From: Syngnathus acus
Lineage: Eukaryota; Chordata; Actinopteri; Syngnathiformes; Syngnathidae
Reading direction: 5' to 3'
Assembly (NCBI RefSeq): GCF_901709675.1
Contig: NC_051095.1
Coordinates: forward strand, 13,963,456 to 14,027,455
Length of the DNA stretch: 64,000 nucleotides
The notes under the pieces: model-generated
What the model saw: only the letters and a program-made list of their open reading frames with translations
Told to the model about the DNA's origin: nothing
The model's database searches: none
Position numbers and translations under genes: made by a program
In this document: in pieces, positions 1 to 19,015 of the stretch
Position numbering within the stretch: the first letter of the stretch is position 1
Layout of the letters: each line of letters opens with the position of its first letter

Positions 1-11
1 AGAACACTGGT

Positions 12-310
12 TTATTTAACTTCAGGCAAGATAATTGCATAAATTGCAGTTCTTCCAAAAGTTGCCCATGATGAATTCATATTTTGGTGGATGGATGTAT
101 GGATAAATAATGCGGCTACATCCAACCTAAAATTTTGCTTTGTCATGGATTTGCCAAGATTGTGAATTGTTTTTTCCCCCCATTTATTTATGACTGCGTC
201 ATAAACCAAAAACTGCACTTCATTCACATTAGTGGACACTGGGCAAGTTGGAATAATGGTTCCAATAATTCTAAAACTGTACCTCATACTGTGAGACCAA
301 AGAAAAAAAT
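12..310 (-). CDS. Possible 3'-terminal exon of an unrecognised minus-strand gene
   Basis: On the minus strand a strong splice-acceptor-like tract (long T/C run ending in CTCACAG, about 301-310) leads into an open frame of about 90 codons that stops at 12-14. A poly(A) signal AATAAA (11-16 on the plus strand as TTTATT) overlaps the stop codon. Acceptor, open frame, stop and poly(A) signal together look like a last exon. The protein piece contains SFRIIGTIIPTCPVSTN and ends in AIYAIILPEVK, and I do not recognise it. The rest of the gene would lie between here and timm8a or be chance. In human the next gene in this direction is TAF7L, but I see no TAF7 similarity. It may be a fortuitous open frame. 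Confidence 0.25.
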
Positions 311-381
311 ATTCTCCTCCTGTTGACTTTTTCTCTTTTCTTTGCAAGCATGCATGACAGACTGAATAATTGGTAACATTA

Positions 382-391
382 TTTATTTATT
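382..391 (-). terminator. timm8a: Poly(A) signals for timm8a
   Basis: Two overlapping AATAAA hexamers on the minus strand, read as TTTATTTATT on the plus strand. They lie about 360 bases past the timm8a stop and are the first good poly(A) signals in that direction, so 392-747 is the likely 3' UTR. Confidence 0.5.
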
Positions 392-747
392 ATGTACAAT
401 CCAATTTAACAATTTAAGCACATGTACACCCTCACTCAAGGTGCGTCGTCACAATACGAACCCAACCTGCAGTTTTTGTGGATTGTGGGCACGATGTCCT
501 ACATGTTTGTTTCTCCTAAAATGTTTTTGGCTTGCAATGTCAGTTGAGATCCCTGTAGTTACTGAACTGATCTCCATGTTGACATGATTAAAGAAGAAAA
601 ACAGCCAGCAACTGAACAGTGTTGCAAGTCAAAAGGGGAAAACAAACATGCTGTGGATGGGAGGCACTTCTGACAAAAAAAAACTTTTTGTTTACATGTT
701 TCGTCCAAACGTTGGCATGATTTACCAAATGTCCTTTAACGCACACG

Positions 748-1466
748 TTAGTCCGCCATGCTGTCCGAGAAAGACCCTCGACTCCTCTGCGTCTGTTCCA
801 GTCTATTGAGTATGAACTGGCTGGTGTCAATGAATCTCTCCACACAGTTGACGAAGCACACATCTGTCCTGGAATCCAGTTTGGGCCCCGGTTTGTCCAT
901 GCACTTCTCCTGATGTGGAGCCAACACAAACTGTGACGTTGATAGATCACCCAAAACGCCCACATCCATCAAATGCATCACTCAATAGGACGATATTAAA
1001 CGCACTTAAGTGCTCGGTGGCAAAACATAAACAAGTACAGTGGTCGTAATTCCGACGCTGGCACAGGTGCGTGAACATATCACAGCAGATAAACTACGAT
1101 TAGTTTAGCCTAATCGGCGTAGATAGAATGTTTTGATAATTTAATTAAATTCCCCGTATAAAGGTTGAAAAATGTGGTAACATTCAGTCTCCGTTGGACT
1201 GTTAGTCTTAGCAGTACATGGAAAATGAGCGACGTTTGGACCTACCCATTAGCATCTACGAACTACAATACTCTTTAATTCTATTTTGTACAAGAGCAGA
1301 ACAATGTACTCAAGTTAACTAGCCCACCGATTACGAGCGACTAGCCCACACTTACCCAGCACACTTCCGTCATTTGGTGCACCAGCTGCTGAAACTTTTG
1401 CTTCTGAGATTCAATCTCGATGAAATGTTGCAGCTGAGGGTCCGCGCTCGCCCCCTTTCCGTCCAT
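748..1466 (-). CDS. timm8a: Mitochondrial import inner membrane translocase subunit Tim8 A
   Basis: Small Tim chaperone of the mitochondrial intermembrane space. In the family, Tim8 pairs with Tim13 in a hexamer that escorts hydrophobic proteins to the inner membrane; loss of human TIMM8A causes deafness-dystonia. Two coding exons: 1356-1466 (37 codons, donor GTAAG) and 748-909 (acceptor CAG, stop TAA at 748-750). The join is in phase 0 and gives 90 residues, close to the human 97. The twin CX3C motif is intact: CWEKC spans the exon junction at residues 36-40 and CFVNC lies in exon 2. The C-terminal half ([26 protein letters not shown]) is nearly identical to TIMM8A. The start is the only ATG giving the family-type N-terminus before PQLQHFIE. 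btk lies about 400 bases upstream on the same strand, as in human. Confidence 0.95.
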
Positions 1467-1719
1467 ACTCGGATAATGTCGGCGTTAGTCTGAATAAATC
1501 CACGACTGAAGTACGCCTTATGCCACAAATGCTGACCTTCACGTGGATGTATGGGCGCCGCTTGTGGGACCGGAAGGAGTGGAACCAATTGCACGGCGCG
1601 ATCGTATGACGTCTTTGAAACGTCATCGTTCATCGCGCACACATTTTGCCATGATAATAATAATAATAATAATTAAGAAGAAGAAATAACTAGAAATTAA
1701 TCACAGTAAAAGTAGACAC
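1467..1719 (-). promoter_or_regulatory. timm8a promoter / btk 3' spacer
   Basis: About 250 bases between the timm8a start and the btk poly(A) signals. It holds the timm8a 5' UTR and core promoter by position, with a CpG-containing block at 1500-1620 and a short (AAT)n run near 1652-1672. I see no clear TATA box. This is an inference from location. Confidence 0.35.
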
Positions 1720-1721
1720 TA

Positions 1722-1749
1722 TTTATTAAAAAGTTGGAGAGTTTTTATT
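1722..1749 (-). terminator. btk: Poly(A) signals for btk
   Basis: AATAAA on the minus strand at 1722-1727 and again at 1744-1749, about 125-150 bases past the btk stop codon. This gives btk a short 3' UTR and leaves only a few hundred bases before timm8a. Confidence 0.5.
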
Positions 1750-1872
1750 CGCGCAATTAGATATGCATTCGAAAGCACTGTTACACTTTAACATTCATTT
1801 ATTTTTATTAAGACAAAAGCACAAAATCCTGAACATTTTAAAGTTCATATTCTGGTCTGCTGTTGTTGTAAT

Positions 1873-9163
<7,291 letters not shown>

Positions 9164-11108
9164 TCACACCCTGGTTAACCTGTAACGAGTGAGCAACAAC
9201 GTTGTAAGGTCATTGAAGGTGGCTGCTGTAATTTGTTGTGCATGTTTGGTGTAGCAGTTATTCAGATACTTGGGCTTTTTATTGTGCAGTCATTGTGACT
9301 ACTTCCTTGTGTCGCTCATCTGTGTGGTCAGTCTCCCACAAGTCACGGGGCAACGCTCTTCATTTGCGTGATTATCAGGCAAGATTAGCAACACTTTGTC
9401 ATTCATGCTCATTTTCATAAAGCTACCTTTTGTCTTTCTGATGATACAGTACTGTACAGTGTCAGTGCTATATGGCAAAAAGTAGTCACGCTGTGTACCA
9501 AGGTAGTAAAAAAAAAAAAAAAGAATGGTCAAGTCATGAAGTTAAGTCCACAAATGCTAGCTCTCGGCCAGTTAAAAACTCTGATGATTGTGAGGTCGCA
9601 TCATGTAAATTAGAAATCCCTCTATTGTTTTCAATAACATTTCAATGAAAATTTCAACTAAAAGCATCTTTTTGTAATATAAATGCAACACGATACATTT
9701 TTATTCATACACAACAGATGTGATTTGAGAAGATGCTAATGTATGACTTTTTCCCTTGCTAAATGATGTTGACATTCACATTATTTTTTAACTTTATCTT
9801 GGAAATATATGGCCATTTTTGTGATATTATTATTTTCTTGAAAAATACAGCTGTATTCTGCTACTTCTATTCCTCTAAAACTCAAAATTTGGTATTGTAA
9901 CATTCTGACTTTTCTTTTCTTGAAAAACGAATCCTATAGTAGTCATGTTTGTTATATTTGGTTGGAATTAGGCTTATGTGTGTGTGTGTCTGGAGGGGGA
10001 TATGCCATGTAAGGGAAAATAAGTCTGAGAACACTAATGAAGTAAAGCACCAAAAACACATCACGTCTGTTATTTTTTTACGAAGATGAACGGCAGTTGA
10101 CTCACAGTGACTCCAAAAATGCAGACAGACTGAGGGGGAAGTTGCGTCATGCTTGCAGAGCAGCGATACTCTTTGTCAACTGGTTTGCCTTCAACACGGA
10201 TCTAATCTAACACAATTGGCCTTATCATAGAATTGACTATGACAGCTTTTAACACTCCATGCACACTATGCAACACCTGCTTGCGGACATTTTCCCCCTA
10301 ACTGTACGGCTCTAGCTATTTTCAGTTTTTCTCTCCATGGCCATTCTGACTTGCTAAAAACGTTTTGATGCAACCCTGAAACAAGTGTGTGCCCTGTTTA
10401 TTTGCAGTTCACTATACACTATCTTTGGCTATCCACTGAAAAACTCCCCCATTGGCGTATATCTGGTGCTCTTCTCTTACAGCGTGAGATGCCACATGGC
10501 CTCAAAGTCCCGGCTAATAGAACTGATTGACTGTATGGCACACGGGCCATTGCTTGCCCACCTCAGCTCTAGTCTTGTATTATTTCTTCACTTTTACACG
10601 AGCATACAGTATAGTCAAGATTTAAAAAGAATACTAAGTGATGATAAATATTAACATGTATACAATGTATTCTATTAATATGTGTATTGTAGCAACAATT
10701 TAACTTTTAAGAATTGTGCATTGTACTCATATATAACTTTTTTTTTCTTATTTTCATTGTGTAGTTGCCATTGCCCTTTATTTGTTTTTGTTTTACTAAT
10801 GGTATAACGACTTCTGTGAAAGTTTGTCAGTTGTAATTGACTTGTGTCCCCAGCTGGAATAAGATAAATTGATGGATTTTTATTCATGCCATGAGGAAAA
10901 TGAAATTGTCATAGTCGCAATACACAGGGTAACAGACAAATACAGTAGACAGATATATTGAATTGAGTTGAATTAAAAAAAAGGCATGTGACATACCCAG
11001 GCATCAAGTAGCGGAGTTCAAGTTGAAAAGTGGTGTCGTGAAGCTTTACCCTGCTTCTTCAATAGAAAATGTATGTCGTATGTGATGCGAGAAAAAAAGA
11101 ACACTTAC

Positions 11109-11162
11109 AGAGGAACTCACACTTCCCATTTCTCCTCCCTCTCTTTCGCTCTTGCTGCTCAT
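11109..11162 (-). other. btk: Candidate 5' untranslated first exon of btk
   Basis: On the minus strand, a C/T- and G/A-rich block ends in a good donor (TCTCT then GTAAGTGT at 11108-11101). The first coding btk exon has an acceptor CAG just upstream of its ATG (exon from 9179). Joining them gives a 5' UTR exon 1 as in other BTK genes. An alternative donor GTGAGT sits a few bases earlier. The transcription start is not visible; the block lies about 320 bases from the rpl36a start. Confidence 0.35.
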
Positions 11163-11483
11163 TTTGGGTGTCAAGTGAAAGACGGGCTAAACATTAACAC
11201 ACGTTAACATTCCTGCGTGGTTTATACTAGACGTTGTTTACTGAAATAATTGCAATTTAGAAAGCCATTAAAAAGATCGTAAAAGAATAAAACGGTTTTT
11301 TTCTATGCATATTTCAATTAATTATCTTTGACATGTTTCAGTTCAAGATGTTATTTAACATCCAAGAAGTTAAAATAGAGTTTAGTATTATCGTGTGGTT
11401 TGTGCGCTTGGTCCTCCTTGTAGATTTTGGTCGTTAGGGGGCAGTGTAAGAGCAGCACTAAATGTAGTGCTTCCGGTTCCGTA
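11163..11483. promoter_or_regulatory. Putative shared promoter of btk (minus) and rpl36a (plus)
   Basis: About 320 bases separate the candidate btk first exon from the rpl36a TOP start, with the genes pointing away from each other. BTK and RPL36A are also head to head in human. No TATA box is evident at the rpl36a side, which fits ribosomal protein promoters. Shared control is inferred from layout. Confidence 0.45.
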
Positions 11484-11494
11484 CTTCCTCTTTT
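11484..11494 (+). promoter_or_regulatory. rpl36a: 5' TOP motif and start of rpl36a mRNA
   Basis: CTTCCTCTTTT, a C followed by an unbroken pyrimidine run, 21 bases before the start codon. Ribosomal protein mRNAs begin with such a 5' terminal oligopyrimidine tract, through which mTOR and LARP1 control translation. It therefore also marks the likely transcription start. Confidence 0.75.
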
Positions 11495-11515
11495 GCTCTG
11501 CATTGGGACGCAAAC

Positions 11516-13430
<1,915 letters not shown>

Positions 13431-13470
13431 GCTGTGGGCCACTCTTCTGGGTCAAGTCGTCACAATTTTC

Positions 13471-13476
13471 AATAAA
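13471..13476 (+). terminator. rpl36a: Poly(A) signal of rpl36a
   Basis: AATAAA 40 bases after the rpl36a stop codon, followed by a TTTTCTC-rich stretch. The short 3' UTR is typical of ribosomal protein genes. Confidence 0.85.
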
Positions 13477-13627
13477 TGTGTTCAAATTTACCATACCTTT
13501 TCTCATTCATTTTCACCGTGCTTGTACTAGGGCTGCGAGTTGCATCAAGTGAAACGTTGATGGCCTAAAATGGAAGCTCTCAATCCATACCATCAGATTG
13601 TAATTGAGAAAACAAAATTGTCATGAT

Positions 13628-16600
13628 CTAGAGAAGTGTTGGGTTTTCTGACCATTGCATCCTAAGGAGTCTTTTGTCCTGCTTTTTTCTGCTGATGGGT
13701 GTGATGACAAGCAGGGCGGTACCTGCAGGGTTAACGGAGACCTGGTGTCCAATTTGAAGCCCCATCTCCTCATACCGGGGCAGAATCTGGCTGACGTTAC
13801 AAAGCGGGTTGCACCTCTTCCAGCCGGGAGCCGCTTGTAAGGAGAACTTGCGTGGGCCTCCTATCTCCAGTGTGTTGAGTGCTGCTATGGCAAGTCGGCC
13901 ATTGGACAGTGGCCTTTCCCACACCTCAAAACGGTCCACCTGTTGAACACACAATCCCATTAATTCCATTGTGTGGTGTTAAAGGACTAGGTGTGCAACA
14001 GTACACGGCAAAATATCGACCCATTCAGTGCACTCCACACTGGACAACACACACCCTAATGTACTGTGAGATTTTGGTACTTTATTTTACACGGATGCAT
14101 TTACAAGCCATCGTGTATGTGCCTGTCTGAGCTGGTAAAAAGCCCTTCTCCGCCAGGTTATGTCCAATCGCTGCTATTCTTGGACCGGGACTCGCTCATG
14201 CGCAGCCTGTTTTAACTGGGTGTAGTGTTGGGTCGAGAGTGAACGATTCGTTCAAAAGAACGAATCTTTTCAGTGAATGCGAGTGAACGGATCACTTCCT
14301 GAAGTGATTTGTTCTGTTTTCAGTTCATATGACTTCCACAAACATGCAATAAAGTAAAAAGATGTAACTTCCCGTTCACTAACGAGTCATCATTATTAAC
14401 TTAAATGAATCCCAGATTTAAAAAATGGTCCCAAAAAGTAAATTAAATCAATATTTTGATGGCGAAAAGTGTTTTCTGTATGCACAAAAAGGTGTCCCAA
14501 AACCGTACCAGAAACCGTGGCGCAAAAACTGATGTACGGACCGTTCCGTGGGTTATCTGGAATGTTGCACCCCTATAAAAGACCAACCTTGGCTGTGCAG
14601 TGTCCCTGCTTGCCCAGCTCGTCCTGGCTAATGCCGATGATGTGGCGGTTCTGCAGCAGCTCCTTAGTGTGCCGACAGATGGACCTCAGGTCGTTAGACA
14701 TGAGCAGCGGGGCAGCCATAATGGCCCACAGTGCCATCTGAGACTCCTGCTGGTCCCGACTCAAACCGAAGTTTCCAATCACCAGCTAGAAACCATAGAG
14801 CATGCACTTCTCAGGAGCTCAATCGTAGGCTTAAATTAAAGACATTCGTACCATATCTGGGTCATTCCAGCCCCCGGGACCAGCTGAGGGGACGATGACG
14901 TCCTGGTGGGTAGCAGTCCAATCCAAAATGGACTTGATGCTGCTCCACGAATCATAGACATCTGCGAAGTTGCGCCACTGGTTGCATGTTTCTGCAATAG
15001 TGTTGTAATTTGGCTGAAAGAGGGAGGGGGGGTCACAAAAAGGCTACAACTTGACCCATATCTGGGGGATTCAGAATTAAAACGTTAGGGATCAGGTGTT
15101 ACCTTTTGGAAAGGCCACTCATAGAAAGGCCACTCACAGGAATATAGGATGGGTCTTCCCGTTCCGTTTAGCGCTTTGGACATGTTTATGTACCCTGAAG
15201 AAAAACAAGTGATGTGTTAAAGCGCCTTCACTCCATCGCGGGATGGGGGGCGTTCTGACCCGTACGAGGCTCAAAGCGTCATCAGGTCAGACAACTAAGG
15301 GAATTAGGGCACAGAGAAATAAATGCCATTTCTGCTCCGGTTTCTAATTTGGCCACCGCAAATTACAAAGCTGGAGAAAACAATGCTCTCAAATTGTAGC
15401 CTGACTGATCACACAATGGACATGCTCGCCTTCCTCAAGCAAAGTAGCGTCCATGGAACAGCCATCAAACTTGAGCAGGTCAACTTCCCACTCAGCGAAG
15501 GTCTGGGCGTCCGTGTCATAGTGGCCCAAACTGCCAGGGTATCCAGCGCAGGTGGTTGTGCCGACATCTGCGTAAATGCCCAACTTCAGACCCTTGGAGT
15601 GCACCTGGAACCAGAGCTTGTACTTTCAGACAGTCTCAAGAAAAGGGCAGTGTTGAATCAAGAATCAAGCCTAAATGTCCAAAAACAGTCCTAAACGATC
15701 AAATGCAACCATACTGAAACCTACCTACACTTATGTAGTATATAAAGCACTGTCTCACTCACATAGTCAGCCAGTTTCTTGATGCCTCCCGGGAACCTGC
15801 GGGGGTCCGCTTGCAGCCGGCCCCCAGCGTCTCGACTCTGACCCATCCAGCAGTCGTCAATGCAGACATACTGGTAGCCAGCCTCTCTCCAGCCCTCTGT
15901 TGCTATGACGTCTGCCATTTGCATGTACAGACGTTCACTAGGAAAATGCCACAGATATTCTAATCTGTTCACGTTGTAAGGTTAAAAAAAGCGTAAATAA
16001 AAATGTCACCAAAATTCCTGTGCACAGGGACAAGGCTATCCTAACCATCGCCTGAAAATATTACTATTTTAGTTGCAATATTTTGGATTACACCTATTGT
16101 TATATTATGTATACATACATTTTGTTCACAATCAGTCACGGTTTTTGTACAACTGTAATGGAATGGTTGTACCTGAACCATGGACTATTAGGCTGCTGGC
16201 TGCAGCCTGCTACTGCCGCTGTAACTCTCTTTTATTTTCTTTCTCCAAGGAACCGAAAGATCCTGAGATTGTTAGGAGTGCCAAACTATAGCCATGCCGG
16301 ATCTGGGAGGAAATCTACAACTAAGGAAATCTTCGAATCCGGAATTTCCATTGTTTTAACTTGTACATATAATTTCTTCGAGCATTTCAACAGTTTCCGT
16401 AGTGTAGTGGTTATCACGTTCGCCTAACACGCGAAAGGTCCCCGGTTCGAGACCGGGCGGAAACATGCTTTTCACTTTATGACTACTGCAGGTTACCTTT
16501 AAATCTATAATGATTACAATATAAACATGGCAGGATAGGGTATGTCATTATTTTTCTGTGCGACATAATAATAATAATAATAAACAAAAACACAACAATA

Positions 16601-18665
16601 CCTTCGTCTTCCACTAGATGGGAGCTTTAACCTATGTAACCACCTTCTGCCGTTCATACAACAGAATGGTGTACTGTATTTTTGTGTGAAACTAAACAAG
16701 CCCATTTCACACAAAGTAAAATTGTGAAGGGATATTGAACATTTATGTGATTAGAACGGAATAATCACTACTCAACAAACTAGTTCCTCTATTCAATAGA
16801 GTCTATTCTATATAGGCATGGCAGACGTTTAGCAGTTTCCGTAGTGTAGTGGTTATCACGTTCGCCTAACACGCGAAAGGTCCCCGGTTCGAGACCGGGC
16901 GGAAACATACTTTTCAATTTATGACAACTGCAGGTTACGTTTAAAGCTATAATGATTACAATATAAACATGGCAGGATAGGGTATGTAATTATTTTTCTG
17001 TGCGACATAATAATAATAAATAAAAACACAACAATACCTTCGTCATCCGCTAGATGACAGCTTTAACCTATGTATCCACCTGCTGCCGTTCATGCAACAG
17101 AATATTATACTGTAGTTTTGTGCGCAACTTAAGATTCAAGATTTAACAGGCCCATTTTTCACAAAGTAAAATAGTGAAGAAATCTAGAACATTTATGTAA
17201 ATCGAACGTGATAATTACAATTTCACAGAAACGTCCGGAATCTTCTGCCCTTTGCGGTCATAAGACATTTTAGCAATGATAGTAGCAGTTTCCGTAGTGT
17301 CGTGGTTATCACGTTCGCCGTAGTATGGGGCAAAATGACCGGGCCCATACGGAGCCTGAGCTCGCCAAAGTACAAGTTTCCGTAGTGTAGTGGTTATCAC
17401 GTTCGCCTCACACGCGAAAGGTCCCCGGTTCGAGACCGGGCGGAAACAGTTTTTTTTTCAATGATTGCTGAGTGCCTTTATGGCCAGCTATAACGATTAG
17501 CGGCAAACGGGGAAAAGGAAACACTTTTTTGCGTTTCTGTAGTGTAGTGGTTATAGTATTAATAAGGTAAAACTAACCCTTTCATAGAACAGTTTCCGTA
17601 GTGTAGTGGTTATCACGTTCGCCTCACACGCGAAAGGTCCCCGGTTTGAAACCGGGCGGAAACACTTTTTCACAATGATTGCTAGGTGCCTTTAGGGCTA
17701 TAAGGGTTAGAGGGAAATTTGACGTTTTAATTTTTGTTTTCTTGAACTTCTCACTCTTATTTATCGTTTATATTTCATTGGTCTTTTTTTAACCCCTGAA
17801 GGAGACTATAAAGTGGATTCCCTGTGTGAATAAATATTTGTTTAAAATTGGTTGCAATGTTTTTGTTTTTTAGCCTTACTATTTTACATTAAATACAATG
17901 AAGTCCAAAATAAGGGTTATTAATTACAATAAAGCCAAAATAAAGGCTATTAATTCAAATAAACCCCAACTTTAAAACTTGAAATGACATTTAGAATACT
18001 AATTATAATAATTATAATTTGTAGATTAAAAGCTACTAAGTTTCACTAAAAAGAATGTTTAGAAAATGTTTATGCACATCTTTAGAATATTTACAGGCAT
18101 ATTTGTTAGAACATCCTAATAATAGAATGACAAATGTACATAAAATCATTTGCAATGAGTTTCATGGTGTTTTGACAAATTAGAACATTACAAAACGTCA
18201 TGTCTAAAACAGACCCACTTTGCTCATTGTATGTCTTCGAGTAACTATTAAGCTGAATTTAGAATGCGCAATAATCACTATTTGAACGATTTCGATATGC
18301 ACGGTCATTTTATGTCTTTGAGTTATTAAGCTGAATCTAAAATGCTCAATAATCACTATTTGGACGATTTAGATACGTAAGTGAAATTTGTTTACGCTTT
18401 AGTTGGGATTTGAAACCACTTCTCCATCAGACGAGATTCATCTCCCGATATACTTGTTTATCGCGACGGTTCGGGCGGGCCCTTGTTTTCATGGGTCTTA
18501 CCTAATGCAGTTATCCGGGTCCGCCTCGCAGTCGGTGTTACACATGAACCTCTCCCAGTGCAGCCAACCCATCGTGGGGGTCCTCGCCAGGCCATTGTCG
18601 AGAGCTATGGTGCGTGGCCACAGACCCACGACAACAAGCATCCACACACCGACCGTCAGGAGCAT
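13628..18665 (-). CDS. gla: Alpha-galactosidase A
   Basis: Lysosomal GH27 glycosidase that removes terminal alpha-galactose from globotriaosylceramide; human deficiency is Fabry disease. Seven exons: 18502-18665, 15763-15937, 15430-15604, 15103-15194, 14852-15013, 14588-14785 and 13628-13939. Exons 2, 4, 5 and 6 are 175, 92, 162 and 198 bases, which I recall as the human sizes. The frame holds throughout for 425 residues (human 429). A signal peptide (1-21) precedes [13 protein letters not shown]. The nucleophile Asp160 (LLKFDGC) and acid/base Asp220 (RNFAD) are kept. FEVWERPL and MSNDLRSI favour GLA over its paralogue NAGA. Exon 3 ends in a GC donor. Intron 6 carries a hAT-like insertion and intron 1 holds tRNA-Val genes on the other strand. 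Confidence 0.95.
13988..14575. mobile_element. hAT-like non-autonomous element in gla intron 6
   Basis: The ends are short inverted repeats (TAGGTGTGCAAC at left; GTTGCACCCCTA at right), flanked by an 8 bp duplication TAAAGGAC (13980-13987) and TAAAAGAC (14576-14583), with one mismatch. Eight-base duplications and such ends are typical of hAT transposons. No transposase is present. The interior carries AT-rich sequence and a palindrome-like block GATTCGTTCAAAAGAACGAATC near 14247-14268 that looks like part of another fish repeat. Confidence 0.7.
16393..16465 (+). tRNA. tRNA-Val (AAC)
   Basis: 73 bases with a full cloverleaf. The acceptor stem GTTTCCG pairs with CGGAAAC, discriminator A. Anticodon AAC sits in the loop CCTAACACG. 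The A box (TAGTGTAGTGG) and B box GGTTCGAGACC are intact, and a TTTT Pol III terminator follows at about 16469. It lies inside gla intron 1 on the strand opposite to gla. Confidence 0.95.
16835..16907 (+). tRNA. tRNA-Val (AAC), second copy
   Basis: Identical over its 73 bases to the copy at 16393, including anticodon AAC, both internal promoter boxes and the TTTT terminator just downstream. It is the duplicate in unit 2 of the 442 bp tandem repeat. Confidence 0.95.
17288..17352 (+). pseudogene. Broken tRNA-Val copy
   Basis: The first 32 bases (17288-17319) match the 5' half of the neighbouring tRNA-Val genes with one substitution in the D arm (GTCGTGG). The anticodon loop is then replaced by unrelated sequence. 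A short GACCGGGC remnant near 17337 may be the old T-arm end. No cloverleaf can form. Confidence 0.8.
17376..17448 (+). tRNA. tRNA-Val (CAC)
   Basis: 73 bases, same cloverleaf as the AAC copies except CCTCACACG, which gives anticodon CAC reading GUG. B box GGTTCGAGACC is intact, and a long T run from about 17450 forms the terminator. Confidence 0.95.
17533..17554 (+). pseudogene. 5' fragment of a tRNA-Val copy
   Basis: GTTTCTGTAGTGTAGTGGTT matches the first 20 bases of the tRNA-Val genes with one change and then ends in AT-rich sequence. It is too short to fold. Confidence 0.7.
17592..17664 (+). tRNA. tRNA-Val (CAC) with altered T loop
   Basis: 73 bases with an intact acceptor stem and anticodon CAC, and a downstream TTTTT. 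The B box reads GGTTTGAAACC instead of GGTTCGANNCC, so the invariant C of the T loop (position 56) is T. This base pairs with G19 in folded tRNA and is also a TFIIIC contact, so the gene may be weak or a young pseudogene. Confidence 0.75.
18231..18379. repeat. Tandem repeat of ~70 bp in gla intron 1
   Basis: Two copies, about 18231-18300 and 18314-18379, share ATTAAGCTGAAT, AATAATCACTATTTG and GACGATTT. AT-rich flanks; no gene evident. Confidence 0.65.
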
Positions 18666-18970
18666 ATTTATGTTTTATTCCTCCGGCATTACATTATATT
18701 CGCAGGGCTTTCTTTTAATTTACTTCCTGGTTGCAGGATTTCCCCCGCCTTTATGCTTGATTGACATGAATCTTACCCAATAAAGTTGAAGTCCGTCTTT
18801 AAAGGTTTGGTTTTCAGCAGGTGTTCCTTCCAACCAGGAAACGTGGAGTTCACGCCCCCTTCAAAAATTCTAACAAAAAAAGTAATGTATTTTTTCACCT
18901 TGATTTGCGTTTAATTTTTGACTAAGCTTCTAAATTTACTTCTTTTTGCTTATACATGCTGATTAAATAA

Positions 18971-19015
18971 TAAGTAAGTAAGTAAGTAAGTAAATAAATA
19001 AATAAATAAATAAAT
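18971..19015. repeat. (AAGT)n/(AAAT)n microsatellite
   Basis: Five to six AAGT units run directly into about six AAAT units. Confidence 0.9.

Larger units (their letters stand above)
16386..17270. repeat. Tandem duplication (~442 bp unit) carrying tRNA-Val genes
   Basis: Unit 1 (about 16386-16829) and unit 2 (about 16828-17270) align along most of their length. Both contain the tRNA, then AATATAAACATGGCAGGATA, an (ATA)n run and AACACAACAATACCTTCGTC. The flank similarity shows that the second tRNA-Val(AAC) arose by local duplication. Confidence 0.8.

Noticed and set aside
588-965. A 125-residue minus-strand frame over timm8a exon 2
   Set aside because: It is another frame of the true exon; the frame with the twin CX3C motif is the real one.
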